Source: UBA3700 sp002372775 (GTDB lineage: Bacteria > Bacillota > Clostridia > Christensenellales > UBA3700). From it: a DNA stretch of 64,000 bases. Positions 7,932 to 17,840 of the stretch are shown in pieces. Location: the NCBI GenBank assembly GCA_946615965.1, contig CAMOIC010000002.1, positions 28,975 through 92,974 of the forward strand, written 5' to 3'. Under the pieces are notes generated by a model that saw only the letters and a program-made list of their open reading frames with translations, was not told where the DNA came from and made no database searches. Numbering within the stretch: position 1 is the stretch's first letter; every line of letters starts with the position of its first letter. The translations under genes and the position numbers were made by a program.

Positions 7932-9362
7932 TTATTTCTTACTATTCTTTGCAAGTAATTCTTGCTTTATATCATATAACTTTTGAGATAAGTCAACCTT
8001 ATAAATATGTGGGTTTAATAATCTCTTATATTCGTTCCAGAATTCACCATAAGATTCCTTATGATACTTAGAAATCTCTTGAACTGTTGGTAGCTTATAA
8101 ACCAACTTACCATTATCAATAATCTTTGTTGTTAATTCCTTTACATAGAAGTTAGTAATTGTCTTTCTCTTGTATGTGAAGTTTGGATCAAAGATTTCAA
8201 GTTCTTGTAAACCGTCAAACTTTTCTTCTTGTAAACAAATTAAATCTGCAAGTGCTTTATTAGAATTTTCATCATAGATTCTTACAATCTTCTTAAATCC
8301 TGGATTTGTAATCTTACCTGGAGTATCACTCATCTTTAATCTTGGTTGTAATACACCCTTATCATCTTCAATAGCACTCATCTTGTATACACCACCAAGT
8401 GATGGGCAATCCATAGATGTGATTAGCTTAGTACCAATACCATAAGTATCAATCTTAGCTCCTTGAGATGCTAAAGACATTAATACTGTTTCATCAATAT
8501 CACCAGATGCACAAATCTTTGCATTTGGGAATCCTGCTTCGTCTAACATCTTTCTAGCTTCTTGAGATAGATATGCTAAGTCACCTGAGTCTAATCTAAT
8601 ACCAATTGGTTCATGACCTGCTGCTCTTAATTCTTTGAACACCTTAATTGCGTTAGGAACACCTGAACGTAATGTATCATATGTATCGCAAAGAAGTAGA
8701 CATGTATCTGGATACATATCAGCATAAGCTTTAAATGCATCATATTCTGATGGGAAGCTCATAACCCAAGCATGAGCATGAGTTCCACTAATTGGAATAT
8801 TGAACATCTTACCAGCAAGAACGTTTGATGTAGAAGCACATCCTGCAATAACTGCAGCACGAGCACCATAGATACCAGCATCTGGACCTTGAGCTCTTCT
8901 TAAACCGAATTCAGCAACAGGAGCACCATTAGCAGCATAGATAACTTTTGCTGTCTTTGTAGCAATTAATGTTTGGTGATTTAAAATACAAAGAATTGCT
9001 GTTTCAATTAATTGTGCTTCAAATAATCTTGCTTTAACAGTCAAGATTGGTTCTTGTGGGAATACAACTGTACCTTCTGGCACAGAATAAATATCGCCTG
9101 TAAATTTAAAATCTTCTAATAGCTTTAGAAAATCTTCGTCAAACAATTTCTTAGAGCGTAAATACTCTATATCGTCTTTTTCGAACTTTAAATTTGTTAC
9201 ATAATCAACAACTTGTTCAAGACCACAAGCTATTGCATAGTTATTACCAATTCCTCTGTAGAACACGTCAAACACAGCAGTTTTGTTCATTTGACCGTTT
9301 TTGCTGTATCCGTACATCATAGTTAATTGATAAAGATCTGTAAGTAATGTTAGATTTCTCAT
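7932..9362 (-). CDS. pncB: Nicotinate phosphoribosyltransferase
   Basis: Preiss-Handler salvage enzyme: nicotinate + PRPP + ATP to nicotinate mononucleotide, for NAD synthesis. Typical blocks are LLTDLYQLTMMYGY at the N-terminus, EFGLRRAQGPDAGIYGARAA, LCDTYDTLRSGVPNAI, GIRLDSGDLAYLSQEARKML and YGIGTKLITS. Length 476 aa is normal for the Bacillota type. Its start overlaps the lgt stop (TAATG), making it the last gene of galK-lgt-pncB. The three functions are unrelated, so this is a housekeeping grouping. Confidence 0.96.
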   Translation of the reverse strand: MRNLTLLTDLYQLTMMYGYSKNGQMNKTAVFDVFYRGIGNNYAIACGLEQVVDYVTNLKFEKDDIEYLRSKKLFDEDFLKLLEDFKFTGDIYSVPEGTVVFPQEPILTVKARLFEAQLIETAILCILNHQTLIATKTAKVIYAANGAPVAEFGLRRAQGPDAGIYGARAAVIAGCASTSNVLAGKMFNIPISGTHAHAWVMSFPSEYDAFKAYADMYPDTCLLLCDTYDTLRSGVPNAIKVFKELRAAGHEPIGIRLDSGDLAYLSQEARKMLDEAGFPNAKICASGDIDETVLMSLASQGAKIDTYGIGTKLITSMDCPSLGGVYKMSAIEDDKGVLQPRLKMSDTPGKITNPGFKKIVRIYDENSNKALADLICLQEEKFDGLQELEIFDPNFTYKRKTITNFYVKELTTKIIDNGKLVYKLPTVQEISKYHKESYGEFWNEYKRLLNPHIYKVDLSQKLYDIKQELLAKNSKK

Positions 9363-10390
9363 TATTCCTTATTGCTAGTTTTACTAGCATCCTCGATTTT
9401 GTCATTCGCAACAGAATTTTCTGTCACTTCGCTATTTTGCGCGTTGGTTGTATCTACCGTAGTATCAGCAACTTTATCTACTATTTCTCTTCTTTTGTTT
9501 GCATCTATTTCCATCTTTGCTTTGATTTCATCCCATCTTTTATCTATAACAGTTTGGAATGACTTTGACTCAAAGTAGATTTTATTCGTATATAAAAGAA
9601 CCAATAATACTATACATATTGCAGCCATAACATAGCAAATAATTTGTATAGTTCCAATACCTGTATTACCTAATGTAACGTGGTCAATCTTTAAGAATTC
9701 TAGAGAACCTCTAACTAGACCATACCAAATTAGATAACCAAGAGTAATTGTTCCTGGCTTAATTTTATTCTTGTATTTATGGTAAACATACATTAATACA
9801 GCAAGACCTATAAAGTTTAAAACTCCTTCATAGAAGAATAATGCACAATACCATCCTGGTTCATATCCAGAATAATGAGAAGCTGGATTCTCAATATATA
9901 CAGCAAATGGGAAATGTTGGAATGATTCATTTGTTATTTGTAAACCAAACAACTCTTGGTTCATATAATTACCCCATCTACCAATAATTTGTCCAACCAT
10001 AACTGGCATAACGGCTGTGTCTGTTAATTTAACAAAGTGATACTTTCTAGAAACAAGTGTTATAAGCGTAATAGCAAGAACACCACCGAAGATACCACCA
10101 ACGATAGTCATTCCGCCTTCACGTATATTTATAGCTTCTTTAAATGTTGTATATGTTGTTCCTATTCTTGGTACAACATAGAAAATTCTACAGAATGCTA
10201 CAGCAAATATTACAGTAACTAAGAACATTGATAAAGAAAAATCTTCATCAATATTTTGTTGCTTACACATATATAGAAATGTGAATAGTCCAAGTACAAT
10301 ACCTGATGTGACTATAATTCCATACCATGCTATATCTAATCCACCTATAGAGAAAGCAATCTTGTTTATAGATAAAGCTAAATCAAACAT
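9362..10390 (-). CDS. lgt: Prolipoprotein diacylglyceryl transferase
   Basis: Inner-membrane enzyme that adds diacylglycerol from phosphatidylglycerol to the lipobox cysteine, acting before LspA (also in this window). About seven membrane segments. The Lgt signature GQIIGRWGNYMNQELFG and the later GYEPGWYCALFFYEGVLN are present. In the segment REGGMTIVGGIFGG, position ~97 is Val where E. coli has His103 and many Clostridia have Tyr. After the last helix there is an ~80-residue hydrophilic tail rich in D, T, N and K, longer than usual (total 342 aa). It overlaps galK and pncB by 1 nt each. Confidence 0.95.
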   Translation of the reverse strand: MFDLALSINKIAFSIGGLDIAWYGIIVTSGIVLGLFTFLYMCKQQNIDEDFSLSMFLVTVIFAVAFCRIFYVVPRIGTTYTTFKEAINIREGGMTIVGGIFGGVLAITLITLVSRKYHFVKLTDTAVMPVMVGQIIGRWGNYMNQELFGLQITNESFQHFPFAVYIENPASHYSGYEPGWYCALFFYEGVLNFIGLAVLMYVYHKYKNKIKPGTITLGYLIWYGLVRGSLEFLKIDHVTLGNTGIGTIQIICYVMAAICIVLLVLLYTNKIYFESKSFQTVIDKRWDEIKAKMEIDANKRREIVDKVADTTVDTTNAQNSEVTENSVANDKIEDASKTSNKE

Positions 10391-11634
10391 TATAAATCTA
10401 CCTTACATGTACCAACATTTCTAACTGAAATATTATATACATTCTCCTTGCCAAACACTTTATACATTTGCTCGTCGAAATCTTTTAAAGCATCCTTCTT
10501 AATAAATGAAAGTGTGCAGCCTGCAAAACCTCCACCCATTAAACGAGAAGCGAGAACACCATCAACTCTCTTAGCTAAAGTAACGCCAAGAACGATTGGT
10601 TGTGATGTAGATCCATTAGCATATGCATTTTGTAATAATAATTGAGAAGATTGTCCAGATTCATTAACCATTGCAAAATACTTCTTTGCATTGTTTTTCT
10701 TTAAAGCCTTAGCAGCAACATCTACTCTCTTATTTTCGTTGTAGTAATGAATTGCTCTTTCAATTGCTCTATCTGATACCTTTTCTCTTAATTCCTTAAT
10801 AGAATCATAGAACTTTTCTTCTTTTACTTTTCTTAATTTCTTAGCACCTAAGCACTTAGCAACCGCTTCCATTTCTTCACGAATAGCAGCATATTGATCT
10901 GTTAGATTTGCATGGTCGCCACCAGTATTTGTAATTGCGATAGCAACATCATCAAGGCCCCATTTAATTTGCTCTACTTTTGGATTTGTTGTTGATTTAA
11001 AATCAATATATGAAACTCCACCAATAGCAATAGCAGATTGGTCTAAAAGACCACAAGGCTTACCATAATATTCACTTTCTGCAAGGTGCGCAGCTTTTGC
11101 CTTTGTAATTGCATCTAATTTTCCATCATTGAATAATTGATTTAAAATTTCAGCTACAAGTACTTCAAAAGCAGCTGATGAAGAAACACCTGCACCCTTA
11201 AATACATCAGATGTAGTTGTAGCAGCAAAACCACCAATCTTGTAACCGTTTTGTTTAAAGTAAGCTACTGTTCCTCTAACCATTCCTTCTGATTTACCAA
11301 AATCTTCTTTATGAATCTCTAAATCATTTAAATCAATTTCAACCGGTGGATATCCAATTGAATCAATAATAATCTTTCCATCATATGGAGTAACACAAGC
11401 AAGTGTATCTACAGAAATAGATGCACATAATACTTTACCATTATTGTGGTCTGTGTGATTTCCTAATAATTCAATACGACCTGGAGAAGAAAAGAACTTT
11501 CCACCATTGCCATATTTCTTTGTATGTAAATCATAAAGATTCTCATAACGCTTAGCTTGATATTGAATATCTTGAGTGTTATATAGTAGTTTACAAGCTT
11601 CAATAAACTTTTGATTGTTTTGTAATGAAAGCAT
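10390..11634 (-). CDS. galK: Galactokinase
   Basis: GHMP-family kinase making galactose 1-phosphate (Leloir pathway). The galactokinase signature appears as PGRIELLGNHTDHNNGKVL, slightly changed from the common GEHTDYNDG form. The ATP-binding loop is KGAGVSSSAAFEVL and the C-terminal GHMP motif is LMGGGFAGCTLSF. Length 414 aa. It leads galK-lgt-pncB and diverges from galT at 11830, so the two Leloir genes share a 195-bp control region. No galE, galM or obvious galactose transporter is adjacent; the GPH symporter at 21637 is a possible importer. Confidence 0.95.
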   Translation of the reverse strand: MLSLQNNQKFIEACKLLYNTQDIQYQAKRYENLYDLHTKKYGNGGKFFSSPGRIELLGNHTDHNNGKVLCASISVDTLACVTPYDGKIIIDSIGYPPVEIDLNDLEIHKEDFGKSEGMVRGTVAYFKQNGYKIGGFAATTTSDVFKGAGVSSSAAFEVLVAEILNQLFNDGKLDAITKAKAAHLAESEYYGKPCGLLDQSAIAIGGVSYIDFKSTTNPKVEQIKWGLDDVAIAITNTGGDHANLTDQYAAIREEMEAVAKCLGAKKLRKVKEEKFYDSIKELREKVSDRAIERAIHYYNENKRVDVAAKALKKNNAKKYFAMVNESGQSSQLLLQNAYANGSTSQPIVLGVTLAKRVDGVLASRLMGGGFAGCTLSFIKKDALKDFDEQMYKVFGKENVYNISVRNVGTCKVDL

Positions 11635-11666
11635 ACTACACCTCTTTATTTAAATTTTGCTCATTT

Positions 11667-11696
11667 ATTGTATCACACTACATTTACTATGTAAAT
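11667..11696 (-). promoter_or_regulatory. galK promoter with overlapping operator-like palindrome
   Basis: Minus strand: TTTACA (11690-11695), 17 bp, TACAAT (11667-11672) with an extended TG. A perfect inverted repeat ATTTAC-TAT-GTAAAT (11682-11696) covers the -35 and part of the spacer, well placed for a repressor. No regulator gene is adjacent. Confidence 0.7.
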
Positions 11697-11771
11697 ATTT
11701 ATATATTTTACGCATACACGAAAAAGTCCTTAAATTCTAAGATATTAAACACCTATAGGCACAATTCTCAA

Positions 11772-11800
11772 TTGCTAGTTTTGAATAAAAATAATATAAT
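11772..11800 (+). promoter_or_regulatory. galT promoter
   Basis: TTGCTA (11772-11777), 17 bp, perfect TATAAT (11795-11800). The start of transcription would be ~11807, with GAGG at 11821-11824 serving the ATG at 11830. Confidence 0.75.
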
Positions 11801-11829
11801 TATGTTATTAAAATAGCGTTGAGGTTTAT

Positions 11830-13368
11830 ATGATATCTACAGAAGAATTAAAAGTTAAATTAAGTGAGCTTGTTTTATTTGCTCAAAAGAATCTATCTTT
11901 AAAAGATGCTGATTTTTATTTCGTAACAAATTCCTTACTAGATTTATTTAAACTAGATACACCTGCACCAAAAGCAACATCATACCCAGAAAACTTCCAA
12001 GAAGAAGTTATGGATAAGATTATTCAATATGCACTAGAAAATAACATGATTGAAGAAAACGAAAAGATTCGTTTTGAAACGAGAGTATTTGGTTTATGTT
12101 CACTAACACCATCTGCAACTATTGAAGAGTTCACAAAGATCGCTCATAAAGATGGCGTTAAAGCAGCAACAGATTGGTTCTTTAATATTTGTAAGAATTC
12201 AAACTATATTAGAGTTCCAGATATTAACAAGAATATTAAATGGACTCATAATGGTTCAATTGGTGAAATTGGTATAACAATTAACCTTTCTAAACCAGAA
12301 AAAGATCCAAAGCAAATTGCTCTAGAAAAATCTAAGCCAAAGACAGGATATCCTGCATGTATGTTATGTATTGAAAACGTAGGTTTTGCAGGCAATGTTT
12401 CTTGGCCAGCAAGACAAACATTAAGAACGATTCCAATTACACTAAACAAAGAAGATTGGTCAATGCAATATAGCCCATATCAATATTTTAATGAGCACCT
12501 AATTGCATTATGTAACGAACATAGACCTATGAATGTTACAAAAGAAACTTTTGTAAGACTTGTAGATTTCACAGATATCTTCCCTTACTATTTCTTAGGT
12601 TCAAATGCTTCACTACCTATCGTTGGTGGTTCTATTCTTGCACATGATCATTACCAAGGCGGAGATAAAGTTCTTCCAATGTTTAAAGCAAAGAATAGAC
12701 AAGAATATAAGGCAGCAAATTACAGTGACGTGAGAGTATATATTTTGGATTGGTACAACTCTGTTGTACATATCGAGAGCGAGAATAAAGAAAACCTATT
12801 AAAATTTGCTGGAGAAGCTTTTGATATTTGGCAAAACTATTCAGATGAATCTGTAGGCGTTTTAGCAAAAACTACAGATATTCATAATGCTGTAACACCA
12901 ATAGCAAGAAAAGAAGGAACTACTTATGTTCTTGATTTAATTCTAAGAAACAATAGAACAGATGATAAGTTCCCAGATGGTATTTTCCATGCTGCACCAC
13001 ACTTACACCACATTAAGAAAGAAGGTATTGGACTTATTGAAGCAATGGGCTTATTCATCTTACCTGCAAGATTAAAGAAAGAATTCGAAGGAATTAAAGA
13101 ATATCTAGAAGGCAAGAAGGAGTTAGATATAAATGATTTATCTAATCCAGATAATATGCTTGCTAAACATAAAGACATGATTGTTGAATTAACAAATGAA
13201 TATGGATTCAACAATACTGATGAGAAGGCAGAATTAGCCGTTAAATCATATGTTAATAAAGCTTGCGAAGAAATTCTTGAATGCACTGCTGTATTTAAAA
13301 ATACAAGCGTTGGCCAAGCCGCTTTTGATAAATTCATGCAACAAGGCTTAGGATTAAAAAAGATTTAG
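11830..13368 (+). CDS. galT: UDP-glucose--hexose-1-phosphate uridylyltransferase, class II
   Basis: Leloir enzyme exchanging UMP between UDP-glucose and galactose 1-phosphate. At 512 aa it is the long class II (COG4468-type) form of Bacillota, distinct from the ~350-aa class I enzyme. Visible blocks are ETRVFGLCSLTPSATIEEF near the N-terminus, GYPACMLCIENVGFAG, the active-site region GGSILAHDHYQGG, and FHAAPHLHHIKKEGIGLIEA. It is transcribed away from galK from its own promoter and followed by a hairpin. Confidence 0.95.
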   Translation: MISTEELKVKLSELVLFAQKNLSLKDADFYFVTNSLLDLFKLDTPAPKATSYPENFQEEVMDKIIQYALENNMIEENEKIRFETRVFGLCSLTPSATIEEFTKIAHKDGVKAATDWFFNICKNSNYIRVPDINKNIKWTHNGSIGEIGITINLSKPEKDPKQIALEKSKPKTGYPACMLCIENVGFAGNVSWPARQTLRTIPITLNKEDWSMQYSPYQYFNEHLIALCNEHRPMNVTKETFVRLVDFTDIFPYYFLGSNASLPIVGGSILAHDHYQGGDKVLPMFKAKNRQEYKAANYSDVRVYILDWYNSVVHIESENKENLLKFAGEAFDIWQNYSDESVGVLAKTTDIHNAVTPIARKEGTTYVLDLILRNNRTDDKFPDGIFHAAPHLHHIKKEGIGLIEAMGLFILPARLKKEFEGIKEYLEGKKELDINDLSNPDNMLAKHKDMIVELTNEYGFNNTDEKAELAVKSYVNKACEEILECTAVFKNTSVGQAAFDKFMQQGLGLKKI

Positions 13369-13393
13369 AGATTATAACAAGAGAAATATGAGA

Positions 13394-13425
13394 AAAGCGA
13401 ATCAAATCGATTCGCTTTCCGTTTT
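13394..13425 (+). terminator. galT terminator
   Basis: Ten-bp stem AAAGCGAATC (13394-13403) / GATTCGCTTT (13409-13418) with a 5-nt loop. The T-tract is interrupted (TTTCCGTTTT). It lies between the convergent galT and the membrane protein gene ending at 13440. Confidence 0.7.
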
Positions 13426-13439
13426 ATAATAGACACATA

Positions 13440-14564
13440 TTAGATTAATTGAAGATAGCCAAAGAAATATATAACAATAGTACAAAAACCAAAACTTAAA
13501 ATATTTGCTAATAAACCAACTCCATATATTCCTTTTCTTCCAAGTTTTCTACTATTACACGTGAATTGGTAAATTACAGGTTTTAAAACAAATATTGCAA
13601 CTATTGTCACTAGCAACAAAATTTCCAACAATGAGCTTGAATAGTATATTTTGACTAATGCATATAGTATCGCAGTCAAAATCGCACAGCCAACAGCATC
13701 AGCCAAAGCTACAATTTTTAAAGAGCGTTTATCAAAACCAAAAATATACGCTACTGCTAACTCAATAATAAATAAACTTAACACAAGAGTTATATTTAAT
13801 ACTATATAGGTTGTTCTATTAGCATCAAAAGAAAAATCATCTTCGTAATCTTCACACTCTTCTGAATTAGGTGAACAATTGCCAAATTCAATAGGCTCCT
13901 CTTCTATGCCATTTGAAAAATTTCTTCTATCTACCGAATAATCCATTGTATATTTTGTATCTGAATTCTCATATTTATAGTCAAATCCATTAAATGAATA
14001 AAAAGTATCATGAGTAATATCATACAAATATGGTTCGATATGATTATGATTTTTAGAACCATTATAATATTCTGAATAGGCATCCCATTGAATTTCTGTT
14101 GTATTATGATAATATCCCATATTATAAGGACAGAAACCTACACTATCATCATCACTAGAATCAGGTAAATATTCTATAGCAAATTCAGCATAATCAAATC
14201 CCGGTACTTGTATTCTAAACATTTCATAGATTTCCAAAGTATAAAGAAAACACTTAGATGCATCATCAAGTAAGTCTTCATCGTTCCCTAACGCAAAATA
14301 TGATTCTTCATCCAATCCTGAAAAATAACGAAGATACATCTTATGGTCAGCAACACTGACATTATTAGGACTATCTAAATATGGGATAAATAAATAATCT
14401 GCTTCAGGCAAGTTTATCAACTCAAGACGAAAATCTGGAGACTTTGCAACACGTCTTGCAGAAACTTCATTAGTAAATACCAAAGAAACAAAAAACAATA
14501 ATACTAAAAGTACTATCACAATGCTGATTCCGATTCTAGATAGTTTGTTCATATAAGCCCCCAT
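13440..14564 (-). CDS. Hypothetical membrane protein with N-terminal anchor and four C-terminal helices
   Basis: I do not recognise a family. The N-terminus has one hydrophobic segment (ISIVIVLLVLLFFVSLVF), then about 220 mostly acidic and aromatic residues (for example DSSDDDSVGFCPYNMGYY) likely outside the cell. The C-terminal ~130 residues contain four hydrophobic segments with a basic loop (CNSRKLGRKG) probably facing the cytoplasm. The start is uncertain: ATG at 14564 or the ATG four codons later at 14552, which has GGGGG before it. No partner gene is evident; it stands alone between galT and carB, each bounded by a terminator. Confidence 0.55.
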   Translation of the reverse strand: MGAYMNKLSRIGISIVIVLLVLLFFVSLVFTNEVSARRVAKSPDFRLELINLPEADYLFIPYLDSPNNVSVADHKMYLRYFSGLDEESYFALGNDEDLLDDASKCFLYTLEIYEMFRIQVPGFDYAEFAIEYLPDSSDDDSVGFCPYNMGYYHNTTEIQWDAYSEYYNGSKNHNHIEPYLYDITHDTFYSFNGFDYKYENSDTKYTMDYSVDRRNFSNGIEEEPIEFGNCSPNSEECEDYEDDFSFDANRTTYIVLNITLVLSLFIIELAVAYIFGFDKRSLKIVALADAVGCAILTAILYALVKIYYSSSLLEILLLVTIVAIFVLKPVIYQFTCNSRKLGRKGIYGVGLLANILSFGFCTIVIYFFGYLQLI

Positions 14565-14615
14565 AAGCTAACCCTATATCAAATATAACAATATCTTCTT
14601 AAACTTAACTAAAGT

Positions 14616-14651
14616 AAAAAAATCCCAGGAGTTGTTTGAAATCTCCTGGGA
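14616..14651 (-). terminator. carAB terminator
   Basis: Perfect 9-bp stem TCCCAGGAG (14623-14631) / CTCCTGGGA (14643-14651). On the minus strand it is followed by a run of seven T. It lies 22 bp past the carB stop. Confidence 0.9.
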
Positions 14652-14672
14652 AATAATCGTTTGATTTATAAA

Positions 14673-17600
14673 CTAATCGTCTATAGTTGCAATACCCATT
14701 GTTGTCTCTTCAAGAACATCAAGAAGTACTCTTACTGTATCTAAACATGTAAATACAGCTATGTTATTATCTATTGCTGCACGTCTAATAATCTTAGCAT
14801 CCATATTCTCACCTTCAGATTGAGTATTAACTACATAAGTAACGTAACCTTTCTTAATATGTTCAATAATCTCCTCTGAACCATCTGAAAGTTTTTGAAC
14901 TTCTCTTGTCTTAATTCCATGCTCTTTCAAGAACTTAGCTGTTCCTGTTGTAGCTTCAATATTAAATCCTAAGTTGTAGAATCTTCTAATTAATGGCAAT
15001 GTATCTTCCTTGTCTTTATCTGCAATTGTAGCTAAGATTGTTCCATAACTTGATACTCTTGTTCCTGATGCCTTTAATGACTTATATAAAGCTCTATTTA
15101 ATGATGCGTCATAACCGATTGCTTCACCAGTTGATTTCATTTCTGGAGATAGAACTACATCTAGTCCTGTAAGCTTTGTAAATGAGAACGCTGGAGTCTT
15201 AACATACCATCTCTTTCTCTTTGGTTGAACACCTACATATCCTAAATCTTTTAGTTTTTCACCTAGCATTACCTTTGTAGCAATATTTGCAATAGGTACA
15301 TTTGTAGACTTGGCTAAGAATGGAACTGTTCTTGAAGATCTTGGGTTAACTTCGATAATAGAAACCTTATTATCTTTATCTACGATAAATTGGATATTGT
15401 ATAAACCAATCATCTTCAACTTACGTCCAATTTTAACTGTGTAATCAATAATAGTTTTTTGTGCTTCCTCGTTTAATGAATATGGAGGATATACAGACAT
15501 ACTATCTCCTGAGTGTACACCAGTTCTTTCAATGTGTTCCATAATACCTGGAATAAATACATCTTCACCATCGCAGATAGCATCAACTTCACTCTCTTGA
15601 CCTAATACATATTTATCTACAAGAATTGGGTGCTCTGAATCGAATGCTACAGCTTCAGCTACCTTTGCTCTTAAAACATCTTCATCGTAAACGATGTGCA
15701 TCATTCTACCACCAAGAACAAATGATGGACGAACTAATACTGGATAGCCAATTTCGTTTGCTGCTTTAACAGCTTCATCAACACTAAATACACCGTAACC
15801 CTTTGGCATTGGTATATCTATTTCATTCATAGCTTCTTCAAACAAATCTCTATCTTCAGCAAGATCAATTGAGTGAGCTGAAGAACCAAAGATCTTAACA
15901 CCTGCAGCATCAAGTTTATTTGCAAGGTTGATTGGAGTTTGTCCACCAAGTGCAACTATAACGCCTTCTGGTTTTTCCATATCAATAATGTTCATAACAT
16001 CTTCATATGTTAGAGGTTCGAAATAAAGCTTATCTGAAATTGTATAGTCTGTAGATACTGTTTCTGGGTTACAGTTAATAATGATAGCTTCATAACCCAT
16101 TTGCTTAATACCCCAAATAGCATGAACAGTTGTATAGTCGAATTCTACACCTTGTCCAATTCTAATTGGGCCAGAACCTAATACAACTATCTTCTTTCTA
16201 TCTGATTTAATTGATTCATTTTCTGATTCATATGTTGAGTAGAAATAAGGTACATATGCTTTAAATTCTGAAGCACAAGTATCAATCATCTTATATACTG
16301 GATAGATATTATATTTTTTTCTAATGTTATAAATATCTATAGCACTCTTTCCATAAATCTTTCCAATATAAGAATCTGAGAAGCCCCACTCTTTTGCATA
16401 ACGTAATGTTTCTTCATCAAGTTCTACACTCTTTAGTTGATTCTCTATCTCTACAATATGGTTAATCTTATCTAAGAAGAATCTATCTATCTTTGTAATC
16501 TTATAAATCTTTTCAATAGACATATTACGTCTAAAAGCTTCTGCTACAGCATAAATTCTTTCATCTGTATTTTCTGCAATAAATCCTAGAAGTTCGTCAT
16601 CTGTCATATCTTTGCATTTCTTTAATTCGATATGATCAACTTTATTTTCCAAAGATCTAATAGCTTTTAATAATGATTCCTCAATTGTTCTACCGATACT
16701 CATAACTTCACCAGTAGCCTTCATTTGTGTAGATAATGCTCTATTTGCATCTTGGAATTTATCAAATGGGAATCTTGGGAACTTACATACTACATAATCT
16801 AGTGTTGGTTCAAATGAAGCAATTGTAGAAGAAATTGCAATTTCATCAAGTGTTAAACCAGCAGCAATTTTTGCAGATACTCTCGCAATTGGGAAACCTG
16901 ATGCTTTAGAAGCTAAAGCTGATGATCTTGAAACTCTTGGGTTAACTTCGATTACATAATATTTAAATGAATATGGATCAAGCGCATATTGAACGTTACA
17001 TCCACCTTCAATACCAAGTGCACGAATAATTCTAAGTGCTGAATTTCTTAGCATTTGATAATCTTTATTTGTTAGAGTTTGTACTGGAGCAACAACGATA
17101 CTATCACCTGTATGTACACCAACTGGGTCAATGTTTTCCATTGAACATACAATAATAGCTGTATCATTCTTATCTCTCATTACTTCAAGCTCAATTTCTT
17201 TAAAGCCTTTAATAGACTTTTCTACAAGAACTTGAGTTACTGGAGATAACTTAAGAGCGTTCTTAACAAGTGGTCTTAATTCTTCTTCATTATCTGCAAA
17301 ACCGCCACCTGTACCGCCTAATGTGAATGCAGGTCTAATAATGATTGGGTAACCAATATCATTTGCAGCCTTTACCGCTTCTTCAACTGTACAAGCGATT
17401 TCTGATTGACAAATTGGTTCACCAAGTTCAAGACATAAATCTCTAAATTTTTCTCTATCCTCTGCCTTTTCAATGGCGTCAGCATTTGTTCCTAAAAGTT
17501 CAACACCGCACTCGTCAAGAATACCTTTTCTTGCAAGCTTCATTCCAAGGTTTAATCCTGTTTGTCCACCAATTGAACATAACAAGCCATCTGGTCTTTC

Positions 17601-17840
17601 ATGTCTTATAATCTTAGCAACATGCTCCAAGTCTAGTGGTTCCATATAAACCTTATCTGCAATATCTGTATCTGTCATGATTGTTGCAGGATTTGAGTTT
17701 ACTAGAACTACTTCATATCCTTCTTCTTTTAATGCTATACAAGCTTGTGTACCTGCATAGTCAAACTCAGCAGCTTGGCCGATAACAATTGGGCCTGAAC
17801 CGATAACCATGATTTTCTTTAAATCTTTACGCTTAGGCAT
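14673..17840 (-). CDS. carB: Carbamoyl-phosphate synthase large subunit
   Basis: Synthesises carbamoyl phosphate from bicarbonate, ATP and ammonia delivered by CarA, feeding pyrimidine and arginine synthesis. Two homologous ATP-grasp halves are visible (KIMVIGSGPIVIGQAAEFDY and KIVVLGSGPIRIGQGVEFDY), followed by the C-terminal MGS-like domain (ATTGTAKFLKEHGIKT). An upstream ATG at 17855 is rejected because it forms part of the ribosome binding site (GGAGG, 8 bp spacing) for the ATG at 17840 (MPKRKDLKK). The gene overlaps carA by 8 bp. Pyrimidine control is via the leader before carA. Confidence 0.97.
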   Translation of the reverse strand: MPKRKDLKKIMVIGSGPIVIGQAAEFDYAGTQACIALKEEGYEVVLVNSNPATIMTDTDIADKVYMEPLDLEHVAKIIRHERPDGLLCSIGGQTGLNLGMKLARKGILDECGVELLGTNADAIEKAEDREKFRDLCLELGEPICQSEIACTVEEAVKAANDIGYPIIIRPAFTLGGTGGGFADNEEELRPLVKNALKLSPVTQVLVEKSIKGFKEIELEVMRDKNDTAIIVCSMENIDPVGVHTGDSIVVAPVQTLTNKDYQMLRNSALRIIRALGIEGGCNVQYALDPYSFKYYVIEVNPRVSRSSALASKASGFPIARVSAKIAAGLTLDEIAISSTIASFEPTLDYVVCKFPRFPFDKFQDANRALSTQMKATGEVMSIGRTIEESLLKAIRSLENKVDHIELKKCKDMTDDELLGFIAENTDERIYAVAEAFRRNMSIEKIYKITKIDRFFLDKINHIVEIENQLKSVELDEETLRYAKEWGFSDSYIGKIYGKSAIDIYNIRKKYNIYPVYKMIDTCASEFKAYVPYFYSTYESENESIKSDRKKIVVLGSGPIRIGQGVEFDYTTVHAIWGIKQMGYEAIIINCNPETVSTDYTISDKLYFEPLTYEDVMNIIDMEKPEGVIVALGGQTPINLANKLDAAGVKIFGSSAHSIDLAEDRDLFEEAMNEIDIPMPKGYGVFSVDEAVKAANEIGYPVLVRPSFVLGGRMMHIVYDEDVLRAKVAEAVAFDSEHPILVDKYVLGQESEVDAICDGEDVFIPGIMEHIERTGVHSGDSMSVYPPYSLNEEAQKTIIDYTVKIGRKLKMIGLYNIQFIVDKDNKVSIIEVNPRSSRTVPFLAKSTNVPIANIATKVMLGEKLKDLGYVGVQPKRKRWYVKTPAFSFTKLTGLDVVLSPEMKSTGEAIGYDASLNRALYKSLKASGTRVSSYGTILATIADKDKEDTLPLIRRFYNLGFNIEATTGTAKFLKEHGIKTREVQKLSDGSEEIIEHIKKGYVTYVVNTQSEGENMDAKIIRRAAIDNNIAVFTCLDTVRVLLDVLEETTMGIATIDD

